A DNA stretch of 64,000 nt. Origin: Gamsiella multidivaricata (lineage: Eukaryota > Mortierellomycota > Mortierellomycetes > Mortierellales > Mortierellaceae). The DNA is taken from NCBI RefSeq assembly GCF_025024155.1, contig NW_026251727.1:430506-494505 (forward strand). The letters run 5' to 3'. The notes below the pieces were generated by a model, which worked only from the letters and a program-made list of their open reading frames with translations, searched no databases and had not been told where the DNA came from. Every line of letters begins with the position of its first letter. The first letter of the stretch is position 1. This document shows, piece by piece, positions 33,961 to 44,785 of this stretch. Both the position numbers and the translations under genes were made by a program.

Positions 33961-34318
33961 TGCTTCTGTCTACACGTTTCTGGGGCTCCAGGTGAGGCAG
34001 GGGGCTGAAGAAGGAGGAAGGGGAATACAAATATCTGCCGGTCAACATGTCCTTGCAGGGACAATGAACACCCCTTTTATGTCAAAAGAAAACTTGGGAG
34101 GATTGTGGAGGGGGAGAGGGGGACCCGAGCTTTTCTCTGCGACGACTGTCTGGTGTTGTGCCTAATGCGCCTGTGCCCATGTTGCTATCTTTTTTTTTTT
34201 TTTTTTTTTGATGCGGCGGCCAAACCAGATCTCTAAGTGCATGTTTTTCCCTAAATGCACAATCACGTGCAGGATCTGCATTCGGACTCATCAAGGTCCC
34301 AGAACAGGGGCCCTCAAC
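33961..34318. other. Spacer before tRNA-Lys
   Basis: It includes the possible promoter of the 69-aa gene and a T-run of about 19 at 34190-34209. Nothing else seen. Confidence 0.5.
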
Positions 34319-34391
34319 GCCCGGCTAGCTCAATCGGTAGAGCGTCAGACTCTTAATCTGAAGGCTGTGGGTTCGACCCCCACGTTGGGCG
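34319..34391 (+). tRNA. tRNA-Lys (anticodon CTT)
   Basis: 73-nt cloverleaf with no intron. Acceptor arm GCCCGGC pairs with GTTGGGC (two G-U pairs), with discriminator G at 34391. The A box is TAGCTCAATCGG, the anticodon stem TCAGA/TCTGA encloses CTCTTAA (anticodon CTT), and the T-arm GTGGG-TTCGACC-CCCAC holds the B box. The pyrimidine-rich, T-containing sequence just downstream (CTTTCCTTTTATCTTTT) can terminate RNA polymerase III. Reads AAG codons. Confidence 0.97.
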
Positions 34392-34686
34392 CTTTCCTTT
34401 TATCTTTTCTCACCTTGAGTGAGGTAGGTAGTTACTGAATGACCTGACCTGACTTGACTTGAGTGTGAAGAAATTACTTTTTTTTTTTTTTTTTGTTATC
34501 ATCTTGGGTGAATGAATGAGTCGCGCTGAGCTGTGCTGAGCTGTACTGTGCTGCGCTTTTTGTTGGGATTCTGGAAGTTACCTTGAATCAACCATTACAA
34601 GTCCTGTGAAGGGCAGGAAGACGCTGGTTCACTCTACACCATAAACATGACATCACATCCACGAAGCGAAAAACTCGACTTCTAAG

Positions 34687-34764
34687 TCCTCTAGTCCAAC
34701 GGCTAATATGGGTGATCGCCTAAGAGTTCATTGTGGGGGCGGCATTCGATATTGCCGTCATGGA
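34687..34764 (+). pseudogene. Possible decayed tRNA (Asp/Glu-like)
   Basis: The sequence begins TCCTCTAGTCCAACGGCTAA, close to the 5' half of a eukaryotic tRNA-Asp or Glu and matching an A box (TAGTCCAACGG). About 35 nt on there is a T-arm-like hairpin CGGCA-TTCGATAT-TGCCG. Outer TCC and GGA can pair. The anticodon arm does not fold properly and the T-loop is one base too long, so it is not a working tRNA. Confidence 0.3.
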
Positions 34765-35642
34765 TCGACGATGATAGTGGATATGTAAAGTAGTTGTCGA
34801 AGGATGACAGATTTTTTGAAAATTTTACTTGTAAAGTCAAATAAGGACCAGGTCGTACTATGATCATGGTCCTTTCTGGTCTACAGTGCACAGAGAAAGT
34901 TCATATTTGTTGGGATTGGTCGTGTCTGTGTTCGGCAGTGTTGGGAACCGTCTAAAGTGAGTAGCTGGGGTAGTTTGATGCGAGTGCTGCGTGGTCTTTA
35001 TTATATTTTCATTTTTAGACCAAGAAGTGCACCCCTGCGTACTTGTAGTCTATGTGTGTGGAGGAGAGTGCATGTATGGTGAGCAAGCAAATCCTAGGAC
35101 AGCTGGGGGCCGTTAGTAACATGGCTGATTCTACAAGATGAAGCTGCAAAACATTGCACGCATGAATAGATGGAAAGATGAGGTGACAATGTGAGCAGCG
35201 AGAGATGGATAGAGAGCGATTTTACAAAGGACCCTGACCAACCCTTGTTCCCCCTGTCAATTGAGCTCTCCTAAGATTTTCTTCGACGGCGTCAACGAAG
35301 GTTGTCAAGGAGCTTCAGTGGGGTTTGTGAAGCGCTGTGTGCTGTGCTGTGCGTGCCACACAATCACATCATATTGGACATTCCACAGAAGAAATAAAGT
35401 AGCCGGTATCACGCACTCGAGTGACAAACAGACATTATTACCCCATCGCATTTTAATCCCGTAGCGCGGGGGGGTTTTTTTTCTTCTATAGCGAAAAAGG
35501 GAAGCAATGGAAGCAATGTCCCGCCATCTGCCATCTTTTTTTACTCTTCGGCAAAGTCCTTTCGCCGGGATTCACGTGCGGGTGGGGCAAATCCTTGCCT
35601 CCGTGGGCTGATATCATCCCCACCGCTCGATCTATCTCTCGG

Positions 35643-35650
35643 TATAAAAG
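35643..35650 (+). promoter_or_regulatory. TATA box of the alpha/beta hydrolase gene
   Basis: TATAAAAG about 325 bp before the ATG at 35972. The predicted leader is pyrimidine/CATC-rich. Confidence 0.55.
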
Positions 35651-35971
35651 GAAGCGGCCTCCCCTTGCGCAGAGTACTCATTCCACTCTGTTCCATCCGA
35701 AAGCATACATCTCATCTCATCTGAACTCATCTCATCAGAACTCATCCGCTCCATCAACACACCACACTGTCCACCACCTGTCCTACCGTCTTCTTTCTTT
35801 GTGTTTCTCCCCATTTTTTTTAATGCGCAACTGCCGCGATCCAGCATACCGGACCAAATAAAGCTACTGACCATTCAGCGCGCGCTGTCTGTGCTCCCTC
35901 TTACATTCCTCCCCTCTCTTTCACTATCGACCACACACACTTCGCCAACAGCCCTCCCCTGCCTCTGCTGA

Positions 35972-38390
35972 ATGATCGTTGACCACCTCGTTACCAGGAG
36001 CGCCGTCCGCTCTGTCGGGCTGCTGCTCGCTGCCATCGTTCCCCTCGCCACCTGCTACTTTCTCTACATGATCGCCTACAAGGAAACGCCCCTCGACACC
36101 CTCCTCCACCAGGTCCCTATCGTCCTCAAACTACTCCATTCCAATTCCACAATCTATGCAGAAGCCCATATACCTCCCACAGGAGCACAGTCCACGGTCA
36201 CCGCAGCCGCCTTCAGTCCATTCAGCTCCATGGCAGCCGACCTCCCCTTTACTGCTGCGTCCAATTGCAACACTAATGCCCATGCCGAGACCGAGTCCTT
36301 CAACCTTTCTCCTGCCATGAGCATTCTTTTGTCACTCGCCACCTTCCTGGAGACCCATGGGTACCGCGATCTCACCAGTATCCCAGGGTATCGCCACTTG
36401 GCTGCCCTCCAGCCATTGACCGCTCGATTGTCGCCGATTTTGCAACCGATTCTGTCCTTGATCTCGTCCCACAAGACATTGGCCTGGATTGTATCACTAT
36501 TCCACATCTGGATGGCGACCGAGTTGTTGTTCTACGTTCATTTCTGGACAAGGCTTGCTCAGGCGCAGATGGTCGACCGTGTGGTCAAAGGGCCGAGAAG
36601 CAGAGAGGAGCGCCTGGAGTTGTTCCAGAGATGTATCGAGACCACCGGCAAAGGCGAAGCTGCGAAGAAGTGGGCCGAAACTTGGTTTGATACAGGACGG
36701 ACGGCCCAGCCAGCGAAATTTGAAGAGATTGGGCGGTCGAATATGATGCATTGGTAGGTCGCTTTTTTCCTTGTAACATTCCTGTTTACTACCAACATGT
36801 GCTTTCCTCTCATTCAAGGGGGGGATCATCACAGAAAGAAAAAGGAGTTCCACATCTTCATGACCGTTGGGATCGTCTCCTGGACTAGACTCAGACATAG
36901 GAACGCAAAAAAAAAAAAGAAAAAAGTGGTGGGGTTACCGGCAAAAGGCGGAGTTGCACATAAAAAGAAAGGGCCCCTCCTTCTTGAATGAAAACTTCAG
37001 ATAGACCTATCCAGGGAAACTGCCATCTTTTTCTTTTCCTTTATCTTTTCTTTCCACCCTCGTGCTTTTCCCGCCCAAATCTTAACGTTATTTTTTCTTT
37101 TAACGTTTGTAGGCTGGCATGGGCATTTTGGGCAGCACCGATCGAAGAGGTCTTTGAATCGACCTCGGACATGATGGATCTCAACGGGATGGTCGACACG
37201 CTCGAGGAGACCAAGGAGATCAAGTTCGCAGAGGGATACAACGCCGAGGTGGAGTGCATCCGCCTCGCCTTCGACCCTGTTGTTGCCTCCCATCGCCCGC
37301 TTATTTATTACGCCGTAAGTCACACTAAAAAAAAAATTCTCCTTGTAAACAAAGTAGGCGCGATGACAGCGCTGCACAGCAGCAGCGACGTCAGGGATGG
37401 ACAATAACCTTTTAATGTGGTACAAACCTCATTGCTAACGCTTTGCTATCTTTCCGTTGGATCTTGCCCCAGTTGGTCTGGATTGGAAACACCGTGACGG
37501 GACTGATCTTTCACCTGCTCGGCTTTGCCCGCTTCGAGGGCACCGTCATCCAGACCCACGCATTCGAGAAGGCCGCCCGACAGGGCCACGCCGTGGACCC
37601 AACCACGGATATCTCGTACTGGCACCGATCGCTAGCAGACCCCCAGAACAAAGTCCCCCTAGTCTTCATTCATGGCATCGGCATTGGTCTTGTCCAGTAC
37701 ATCCACTGGGTCATCGCTCTGTCGACCCTCTCTCGCCCCATCATCGTGATCGAGGTCCCTTATGTCTCCAACAACCTGTTTCAACGCGACTGCATGACCC
37801 CGGACGAGTCCTATTTCGCGATCGAAAGGATCCTCAAGGCCCATGGCTACCCCAAGGCCACGTTCATGGGTCACTCCCTCGGAACGATGCTCTGTGCAGC
37901 CATCTGTCGCGCCAACTCTGCATCGTCACCGAAATCCATCGTCAAGGGCCTGATCTTGGCAGACCCGATCTGTTTCCTGACCCATCACTCCATCGCCCGA
38001 AACTTTGCCTACCGCGTCCCCTCAACCGCCAGCGAACTGATCATGGACCTCTTTGCAGCGCGCGAGATCGGAACGTCATGGTACATCATGCGCCGATTCT
38101 GCTGGGACCAATGCATCATGTTCCCGATTTCTTGGAGACGACGACTGGAGCAAAAACCCTTGCCGCTACAGGGAAGACTCTCGCCCGTGCTCCCAAAGAT
38201 GACACGAGTCTTCCTGTCGAGGAAGGATAACTTGCTGGACATGGATTTGATTGCAGAGTACCTGCGGACGCAGGTTGGACTGAGGGAGGATAAGGAGGAG
38301 CTACATATTATGGAGAATATGGACCATGCTGCGTTCTTGCTGCGGCCGGCCTGGTTCTGGAAGGTTTTGAAGGCTGCACAGGAGTGCTAA
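35972..38390 (+). CDS. Membrane-anchored alpha/beta hydrolase (uncharacterised)
   Basis: Three exons, 35972-36753, 37113-37314, 37473-38390, phases 2 and 0, 633 aa. An N-terminal helix (VGLLLAAIVPLATCYFLYMI) and a second one near residue 170-190 (TLAWIVSLFHIWMATELLFY) suggest membrane anchoring. A third hydrophobic patch is near 331-350. The catalytic half has the oxyanion strand PLVFIHGIGIG (389-400), nucleophile elbow GHSLG with Ser463, and a late His in MENMDHAAFL (about 610). An Asp in FLSRKDNLLD is a candidate third triad member. The fold fits lipid-type alpha/beta hydrolases; substrate unknown. Introns 1 and 2 are 359 and 158 nt. Confidence 0.82.
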
Positions 38391-39376
38391 ACAGATACTT
38401 TCTCCCCATTATTCCCATTAACCCATTAATCCCCATTAATTTTTTCCCCTGACCCCATAGACCTTATTGTAGTATATTGTATATTTCTAATAGTGCCACA
38501 AATCATTTTCGCTGCCGTGTTTTGCCTACCAAAGATGCGATTGTTGCCGCGGAGTCTATGGAGTCAATGCGTCAATGTGCGGTGCGTATATAAGCTGTGG
38601 CTATGTCTTTGCTTGTATTTTCCCACAAGGACTTGCGCAAAACCCTAAAAAAGCTTCATGAGAACTAGTTCTTTGAATACCGTCAATTCCACCAGAGAAC
38701 TATTACATCCCTTGAAGGTTAATTCCCCATAGTAAGAACTCGAGTGTCTTTTTTTTTTTTATTTTTATTTTTTTTTTTGCTTTGATCGCGGGACCATCCA
38801 TGTCCGCGGAAGAGGCTTGGTTGAATGAACGAACGAACATGCTGGCTTGAGCTGTAGAGAACACGGTGAAAGATTAATGGTGCGGGGATGATGATGGGAT
38901 AAAAAAAAAAAAATTCCGAGAGAGACTATTAAGCATCATGGGGGCGATGGGGGGAACATATGGGATATTGAGGGTATGATATGATGAGGGAGGCATGGCC
39001 ACAAAGAAACAGTGCCTGAATTATCTCGGAGGAAATTTACATTCCAGGGAAAAGTGTCATAGTTTCTGTGTAGCGGGACCGTTACGGGAAAGTCGGTCTC
39101 TCCAAAAAAAAAAAAAAAAAAAAAAAAAGATCTCCTAAACAAAATGCACATTCTTACAACATTAAACCCAACAGAGCTGAACAGTTGCTTTTACTGGATT
39201 ACAAGAGACGTGTTTTATTATGCTTTACATCACGTCAGTCATCAAGAGCGCGTAAAAAAAAAATAGGAGGAAGATATTGGAACAAGTGAGGGTAAAATAG
39301 TAATAATTAGACACTGCGAATTAATGGAATAGGGGGTGTTTGTACAGGGTTCGCTTGGGTCTGAAAGATGACTCCT
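38391..39376. other. Spacer between hydrolase and 75-aa membrane protein gene
   Basis: It contains (CCCATTAA)-like repeats at about 38405-38445, an isolated GTATATAAG at about 38586-38594 with no long frame behind it, T-runs near 38752-38780 and an A-run at 39104-39128. No gene supported. Confidence 0.5.
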
Positions 39377-39722
39377 TTAGACAACAACGCCTCCACGGGC
39401 ACCACGGCGGCGACGGCCATAGCAGAAGCGGGTGAAGATCCACGCGATGATGAAGATGACCGCGAGGACGATGAAGATGTGCTTCAATCCGGCGGTCGAA
39501 CCGACGTGGATCACGCTGGCGAGGGACAGGATCCAGATGATGAGGAGGATGAGTCCGACGATGATGAGACCGTCCTATTTGAGAGTAGACAGATTGTTCA
39601 AAAAGGGGTTGAGAGAAGGTTAGTGAATCTGTGCGGATCGGCGTCGGTGGGACGACATAACAGGCGGCAGGTGTGAGATAGAAGTAACATACCCAAGCAA
39701 TGCATTCAATGGCGCCGCACAT
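39377..39722 (-). CDS. Small two-helix membrane protein, lmo0937/DUF5670-like
   Basis: Two exons, 39722-39693 (MCGAIECIAW) and 39574-39377, phase 0, 75 aa. Exon 2 reads DGLIIVGLILLIIWILSLAS, VIHVGSTAGLKHIFIVLAVI, FIIAWIFTRF, ending in a basic CYGRRRRGARGGVVV. Two close hydrophobic helices joined by a short HVG-STAG turn, with a His in the second (GLKHIFIVLAVI), match the pattern of bacterial lmo0937-family small membrane proteins (LWLLGL...HVGG..IHILLVIAV). A minus-strand TATAAAA (39871-39877) about 150 bp upstream supports a real, short gene. The 118-nt intron breaks the frame, so a simple ORF scan would miss it. Function unknown. Confidence 0.8.
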
Positions 39723-40901
39723 ATTGGTAAGTAGTTTTTAGGTGGGGAGGGGGGTGGTTCTTTTAGAGAGTAGTGGGTTGCTCAGGAGAGAGGCGTTGAG
39801 TTGTTGAGTTGTTGAAGTGTTGAAGAAGCTGTTGATGATAAGTTTGTTGGAGACAGGGGAAAGCATGGGCTTTTATACGCGCGAGGGCCTCTGGAAAATG
39901 AACGATGAGGTAAAAGCAGGGCCAGTGGGGCTGCAGGATGGGACCCTGATGATCAACTCTAGGAGAATCAGATGGATGTCAGAGCACCGTCATAGCCCCT
40001 ACTTTCCCGCTGAGAGACCCTGGGTCGTTGTCATTGTTGTGGGAAGTGAAGAGAGGGAGTAGAAACCTTACTGTCGTCAGAAGTAGAGATTTGGAACCCT
40101 GCTGTCATCGGAAGTCCGGGCGGTGGTTGGTCCGACTCTGTTTCCCCACAGCCTAACAGCTATGTGCTCATTATGAATGGCAGGTGGACAGGAGTAGTCT
40201 ATTGCCCATTGCCAATGGACGTGGACGTATCCCCTCGCCTGTACCTGAATAGGCAAGCGTAGGGCGCAGGGCGTCATCATGATGGAGAGCGGGATGTGGG
40301 AATCTGCACTCTGGTTCGATAAATTTGCTTATCCTAATTTAGCTCATTCCATGTCGCCCAGGTTTATTTTGTGTCATCTCCGTGCCACCAACCAGTGCAC
40401 AGTATACCCGTCAGCTAACTGGCTAATCTTTTGTGTATCGGCTCTGTGAAACACTCAGACATTAGGATTCCTCGTTATCGTTCATTACACATCCATGTCT
40501 TCATAGCGGTGTGTGCTGGAGCGGACATGTAAAATAAACATCGTTCTTATCGCCACTCCGCTCACTATCGAGGCAAAGAAAGGCCATGCATGCATGCATC
40601 GAAGATGTGCAGATTATTCTTGGGAGTTTTTGTGCCTGTGTGAAATATGATGTCAGGGTTACTCCCAATCCAGGCAGCTGGACATAGACTTTCCATTCCT
40701 GTCGAACGACACAAATTAAAAATACCACGATGGGTTCCTTCACAGCATCCAACCACCTTACGAAAGATCGATAGAGCGGAATGCGAATACCAAAATAGAC
40801 AGATGGACACATGTCGTCATTGAATCGTTTATCTTCATCATATCTATGCCGGTCTCAGACGCGTTCATTCACACCTATTCTTCTTTACTCTTTATTTCTT
40901 A
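39723..40901. other. Spacer between 75-aa membrane protein and WRAP53 3' end
   Basis: The first 160 bp hold the promoter of the small membrane protein (TATA at 39871-39877, minus). The rest contains no frame or RNA I can support. Confidence 0.5.
39871..39877 (-). promoter_or_regulatory. TATA box of the 75-aa membrane protein gene
   Basis: Reads TATAAAA on the minus strand, within GCGTATAAAAGCCC, about 150 bp upstream of the ATG. Confidence 0.6.
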
Positions 40902-43299
40902 TCAAGTGCCCTGGTCTTGCGCCTCCACAGGAGCAGCTCCTACGGGAGTCGAGTCCTTCTGTGTTCCATCGACGTCACTACTGCCGGCCAGTGGGCTGGG
41001 GTCCGCTGTATCCGTAGCACCCATACCGGACTCGCCCCACCTCTGTCCGTTCACATACCACACCGACTCTCCTGGCAAGGACCACAATCGAACAGAGTTC
41101 TCCACCACGTTCACCACTGCCTTTGACGCTCCACTGAGCCCTTTAAACACCCCGTTTCCCATCTTCTCGCCATCATCCTCGGAGTCTGAAGAGTCTGAAG
41201 AGTCTGAGCCTGAGGAAGAAGAAGAATCCAGTGCGAGGTCGTATTTGCGTTGACCAGAACACGTCGCCAGGATCGCTCCGCTCGGATGAAACATCGCAGC
41301 AGAGACCACATCTACTCGATCGTCCAGAATTCAACATAAAAAACATTAGCGTACTCTCATCGTATCATCGGGCAACTGAACAACAGCAGGAGACAGCGCA
41401 GGATAAGGACACTCACCGTCATGCCCTCGAATCCGCGCCTTCAGCCTCTCAACCTGCGGATCCTGTGGACAGCTCAAATCAAACACGGAGATATCCCCGT
41501 TCATATCCCCAGTCGAGAGCCACCTGCCATCATACGACACATCAAACCCAATCCGTTGATTCGTCACCTCCCCGGGACGCTCTAACCGGTACAGCACCTG
41601 CGCTGTATTCCGAATATCCCAACATCGGATCCATGAATCCTGTCTTGATGCCGAATACAGGTACTGTCCGTCGTGCGAGAACTGCAATTGTGTCACGCCT
41701 CCCATATCCGTTTTCTGTCTCCTTGTTCCTGTCTCTGTTTCTTTGTTATTTGTGGTTATAGTTGTCGTCGTCTTGGTTGCATTAGAAGTTGAAGAAGAAA
41801 AGGGGGAGCCCCTGTCCCGCAGGAGCATCAACAATTCATCTGCACGGGCGTCATAGAGTCCGATAGTTTTGAGGTAGGATCCTGCAGCGTAGAGATCCGA
41901 GTGGTCCGGATTGAAGGCCAGACAGGAGATGACACCCTTTTGACCCTTCCGGCTCTTTCGTGTTGGCACCGTTGGCCGCTTTAGACTATCGCGTCCAGGT
42001 CGTGTCGTGTCAAAGATCTCGATCATATTGTTTGACCCGCAGTAGATCCTGGTAAGGACCAAATGAAACATGAGTCCATGTTAGAGGGACATCAGACTCA
42101 GCTTTGTGAAATGGAAAGAAGGAAGGGAGCAGGGGCTTACTTGGAGCCATCAAGGTTGAAGCAAAGCGCGGTCGGTGCGACATTCACATCACAGTGATCA
42201 GTCACAGTATACGAGCAACGCAACTATCAGGCAAGTAGGCCGGATGACAACAAAGGTGTATTGTTAGGCCGTTGCGCGAAGCGGGTCAAAATTTCAAAAC
42301 AAGAAGATTCCGCATCAACTCCATCTTACTTCTCCAGAATACGCATCCCACAAATGAATAGGGTGGTCTCGACTAGACGAGAGAACACAGCATGTTGCAG
42401 GATCTGCGCTATTCATCCCAGGATACCAGCACATGTCATACACGACCTCGCCTTCCTTGATCACACATCCAGCGCTTAATGGGGTATCTATTGGACAAGA
42501 TACAATATTCAGTGAGTGGAAGAAATAAAAAGAAAGCCTTTGTTCCTGTAGAACGCCGGGGAGTTTTTTTTTTTTTTCATTTTTCATGAAAAGTCCTATG
42601 TACCTTCTGGAGTTGTGGTCGTCGCATCCGGCCTACAATCAAGAACCAAAAAAAGACGGTTTACATAGATGGGTCATTAAATCCGCTCACTTCTGACGAC
42701 GAATGCGATCCTGAACAGTTCCTGAGCTTACAATGCGAATATCCGGAGGAAGTTATCGTTCGACGATGACAATAAACAGGTTCCATCCGGCGACCTAAAG
42801 CATCCATTATCCATGCGCGTGCGGATAAAAATAATATTGATTAATATCGCACCCCAATGCTCCGTCGCCACCATGGCCTTTGAAGTTCAGAGATGTGTCC
42901 CTCTCACCATTTGAGCGCCTTGAAAAAGTTGTTCTCGCGACCATTGGTCATCTTCTGATCATCGCCCCGGATCCCCATCTGCAGACGACTTTGTCCCACG
43001 GTGGAATTGAAGGCCTCCCCGGTCGTATAGGATTTAACGATCCCATTGTCGTTCTCCCTTGTGGACAGATCGAATCGACACTCGAACAAATGATAAGTTC
43101 CGGATTGCCAATCCTCCCATCCTCCTGACGATTCGGCTTGCATTTGTGTACAGCTGTCCTGGCCCTGCTGTGGGGTAGAATGAGTATCCGAGGCACTATC
43201 ATGGATGCTATGAACTGGTGCAGTTGCCGCCGACGCCGCCTGCTCTGTATCCCCAGCCTCCTTGAGTGCCGAGGACTGAGGGATCTCGTCCAGGTCCAT
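40902..43299 (-). CDS. WRAP53: WRAP53/TCAB1-like WD40 protein
   Basis: Seven exons: 43299-42908, 42794-42732, 42632-42604, 42487-42330, 42223-42141, 42048-41417, 41311-40902; 588 aa, all phases consistent. After a poorly conserved 130-residue N-terminus come family-specific WD blocks: FFKALKWSPDGTCLLSSSND, YDMCWYPGMNSADPATCCVL, SSSRDHPIHLWDAYSGELR, CGSNNMIEIFDTTRPGRD, GVISCLAFNPDHSDLYAAGS, QRIGFDVSYDGRWLSTGD, FHPSGAILATCSGQRKYD. Animal WRAP53 binds CAB-box RNAs (scaRNAs, telomerase RNA) and delivers them to Cajal bodies. The last propeller blade is interrupted by a Ser/Asp/Glu-rich insert (about 35 residues), and the protein ends in a disordered tail. It is head-to-head with LAMTOR5. The start at 43299 is the first ATG of the acidic N-terminus; the frame stays open upstream. 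Confidence 0.9.
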
Positions 43300-43620
43300 G
43301 AAGCTTCTGATCCACAATGAGTATAGGCTTGTCTGCTCCTTGATCAGTCCCGGCTTGATTCCTGTCCGTGGTATGCTTTTGTCTGTACACAAATAGATCG
43401 CCTTTGGAATGAGATCAGGATTGGGCGCATACACACACACACACGCACGCACGCACGTTACGCGTGACTCTTCTTGCTCCACAAGGACTGGTCCCCACTT
43501 CCACAAACACCTTCATTCCCTTTATTTTTTTTACCTTTTTCTTCACCGACCAGCCAACCAAACTACTACTCTTTCTTCTTCTTGGAACACCTCGTCGACA
43601 AAACGCGTTTGAACCACATA
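43300..43620. promoter_or_regulatory. Bidirectional promoter WRAP53 / LAMTOR5
   Basis: 321 bp between divergent start codons. It contains a (CA)n then (CGCA)n microsatellite at 43430-43457 and a pyrimidine-rich plus strand just before the LAMTOR5 ATG. No TATA box seen. Confidence 0.55.
43430..43457 (+). repeat. (CA)n/(CGCA)n microsatellite
   Basis: About nine CA units followed by three CGCA units inside the shared promoter. Confidence 0.85.
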
Positions 43621-44486
43621 ATGGAGACCGGCATCAACAACATTCTCAGCAAGCTGTAAGGACACCTCGCATCAACTTCTTAACAGGATCCCTTGACTGC
43701 AGGGCTGCAAGCCTCGACCGAAGAAACCTAATTTTCCGTGCCTTCTTTTTCTTCTTCGTGTATCAATCCGCTCCATAGCACGGAATCAGAAGGAGTTATC
43801 GGCGTACTGATCGCAGACGAACACGGTCTCTGTCTTGGAGGTACGCGAACCTCACTCGCCAAAAAAAAAAAAAAAAATCAAAAAAATAGCAAGAGCATTG
43901 AGAGCATGCATGGATGGATGGCATCTTCCTGGAGCACAGCTAAAGCTCTTTCGCGCAAAAAGCCCTGCCTCAGGATCGACCCTATTCCATATTGGATTAA
44001 CCATCCCATTCAACTTTTTTTTTTTTTTTTTTTTTTTGGACACTTTTCATTTTTGCATTTTTTTTTTCAAACAATTTACTACAATATCGGACAGCTCGCG
44101 GGATCGCAAAGGCTTCCTCCGCAGGATTCATCGCCTCGATTGCCGCGCACGCCAGGGAACTCACAGAACTAAAGGCCCCCTCGGATCTCAAAGAAGACAC
44201 ACCCACCATCTCGGTCGACTATGGCAACAGGTAATCTCCACATCAACATCAGAAAAAAAAATCTATTATGCAAAAAAAAAAAAAAAAGCATACGAAAGTG
44301 TGCATTGCATGCATCCGCACATGCAGCAGCATGGCTTCTTTTTTCTTTGCTTACCTATCCATATTCGGATCTTCACTGATCTTCATCTAACATCTTCCTT
44401 TTCCTTCCCTCGCGTTGCATGGACAAACTAGCACGATATTAATCAGGAGCGAGGGTAATCACACTCTCGCGGTCTGGAAGAGTTGA
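43621..44486 (+). CDS. LAMTOR5: Ragulator subunit LAMTOR5 (HBXIP-like)
   Basis: Four exons: 43621-43655, 43779-43840, 44095-44230, 44432-44486; 95 aa, close to the 91 aa of animal LAMTOR5. The protein has the short roadblock-type fold: helix METGINNILSKL, strand GVIGVLIADEHGLCLG, helix ASSAGFIASIAAHARELTEL, strands PTISVDYGNSSTILIRSEGN and HTLAVWKS. Known role: part of the lysosomal/vacuolar Ragulator scaffold that recruits Rag GTPases and TORC1. Intron 2 has a sense A-run and a T-run of about 20. The exon phases (2, 1, 2) all close, and the protein is too fragmented for a plain ORF search. Confidence 0.87.
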
Positions 44487-44785
44487 GCGGGCAATACACG
44501 ATCCCCCCGTAATTCCCCTTCCACCTCCGTAATCGTAGATAGCAATAACCAGCACCACAAAGACATGGATGAATGAACAAAACCAAAAAAAGAAAAAGGT
44601 ATATCTAATACCGTGGATGACACCGTTCTTTATATCTTTTATTTTCGTATATCATGGAATGTAATGTCTATGAGGGCGGGTCGTGGTGAAAAGAAAGAGG
44701 GGGTATTATCAAAATATATAAAAAATAAAATAAGAAAAGAAAAAAAAAAAGGCGCCGGCGCTATGATATCCTGTTCGAGTTTTTT
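44487..44785. other. Convergent spacer LAMTOR5 / RING ligase
   Basis: 300 bp between two stop codons, A-rich near 44720-44750. Nothing else seen. Confidence 0.5.

Larger units (their letters stand above)
34392..35971. other. Spacer between tRNA-Lys and alpha/beta hydrolase
   Basis: It holds a possible decayed tRNA (34687-34764), T-runs near 34478, and the hydrolase promoter with TATAAAAG at 35643-35650. Repeated CTCATCT/ACTCATC sequence in the leader is at about 35708-35755. No protein gene supported. Confidence 0.55.

Noticed and set aside
38584..38640. GTATATAAG as promoter of a new gene
   Set aside because: Only a 23-codon frame follows and no splice pattern could be built.
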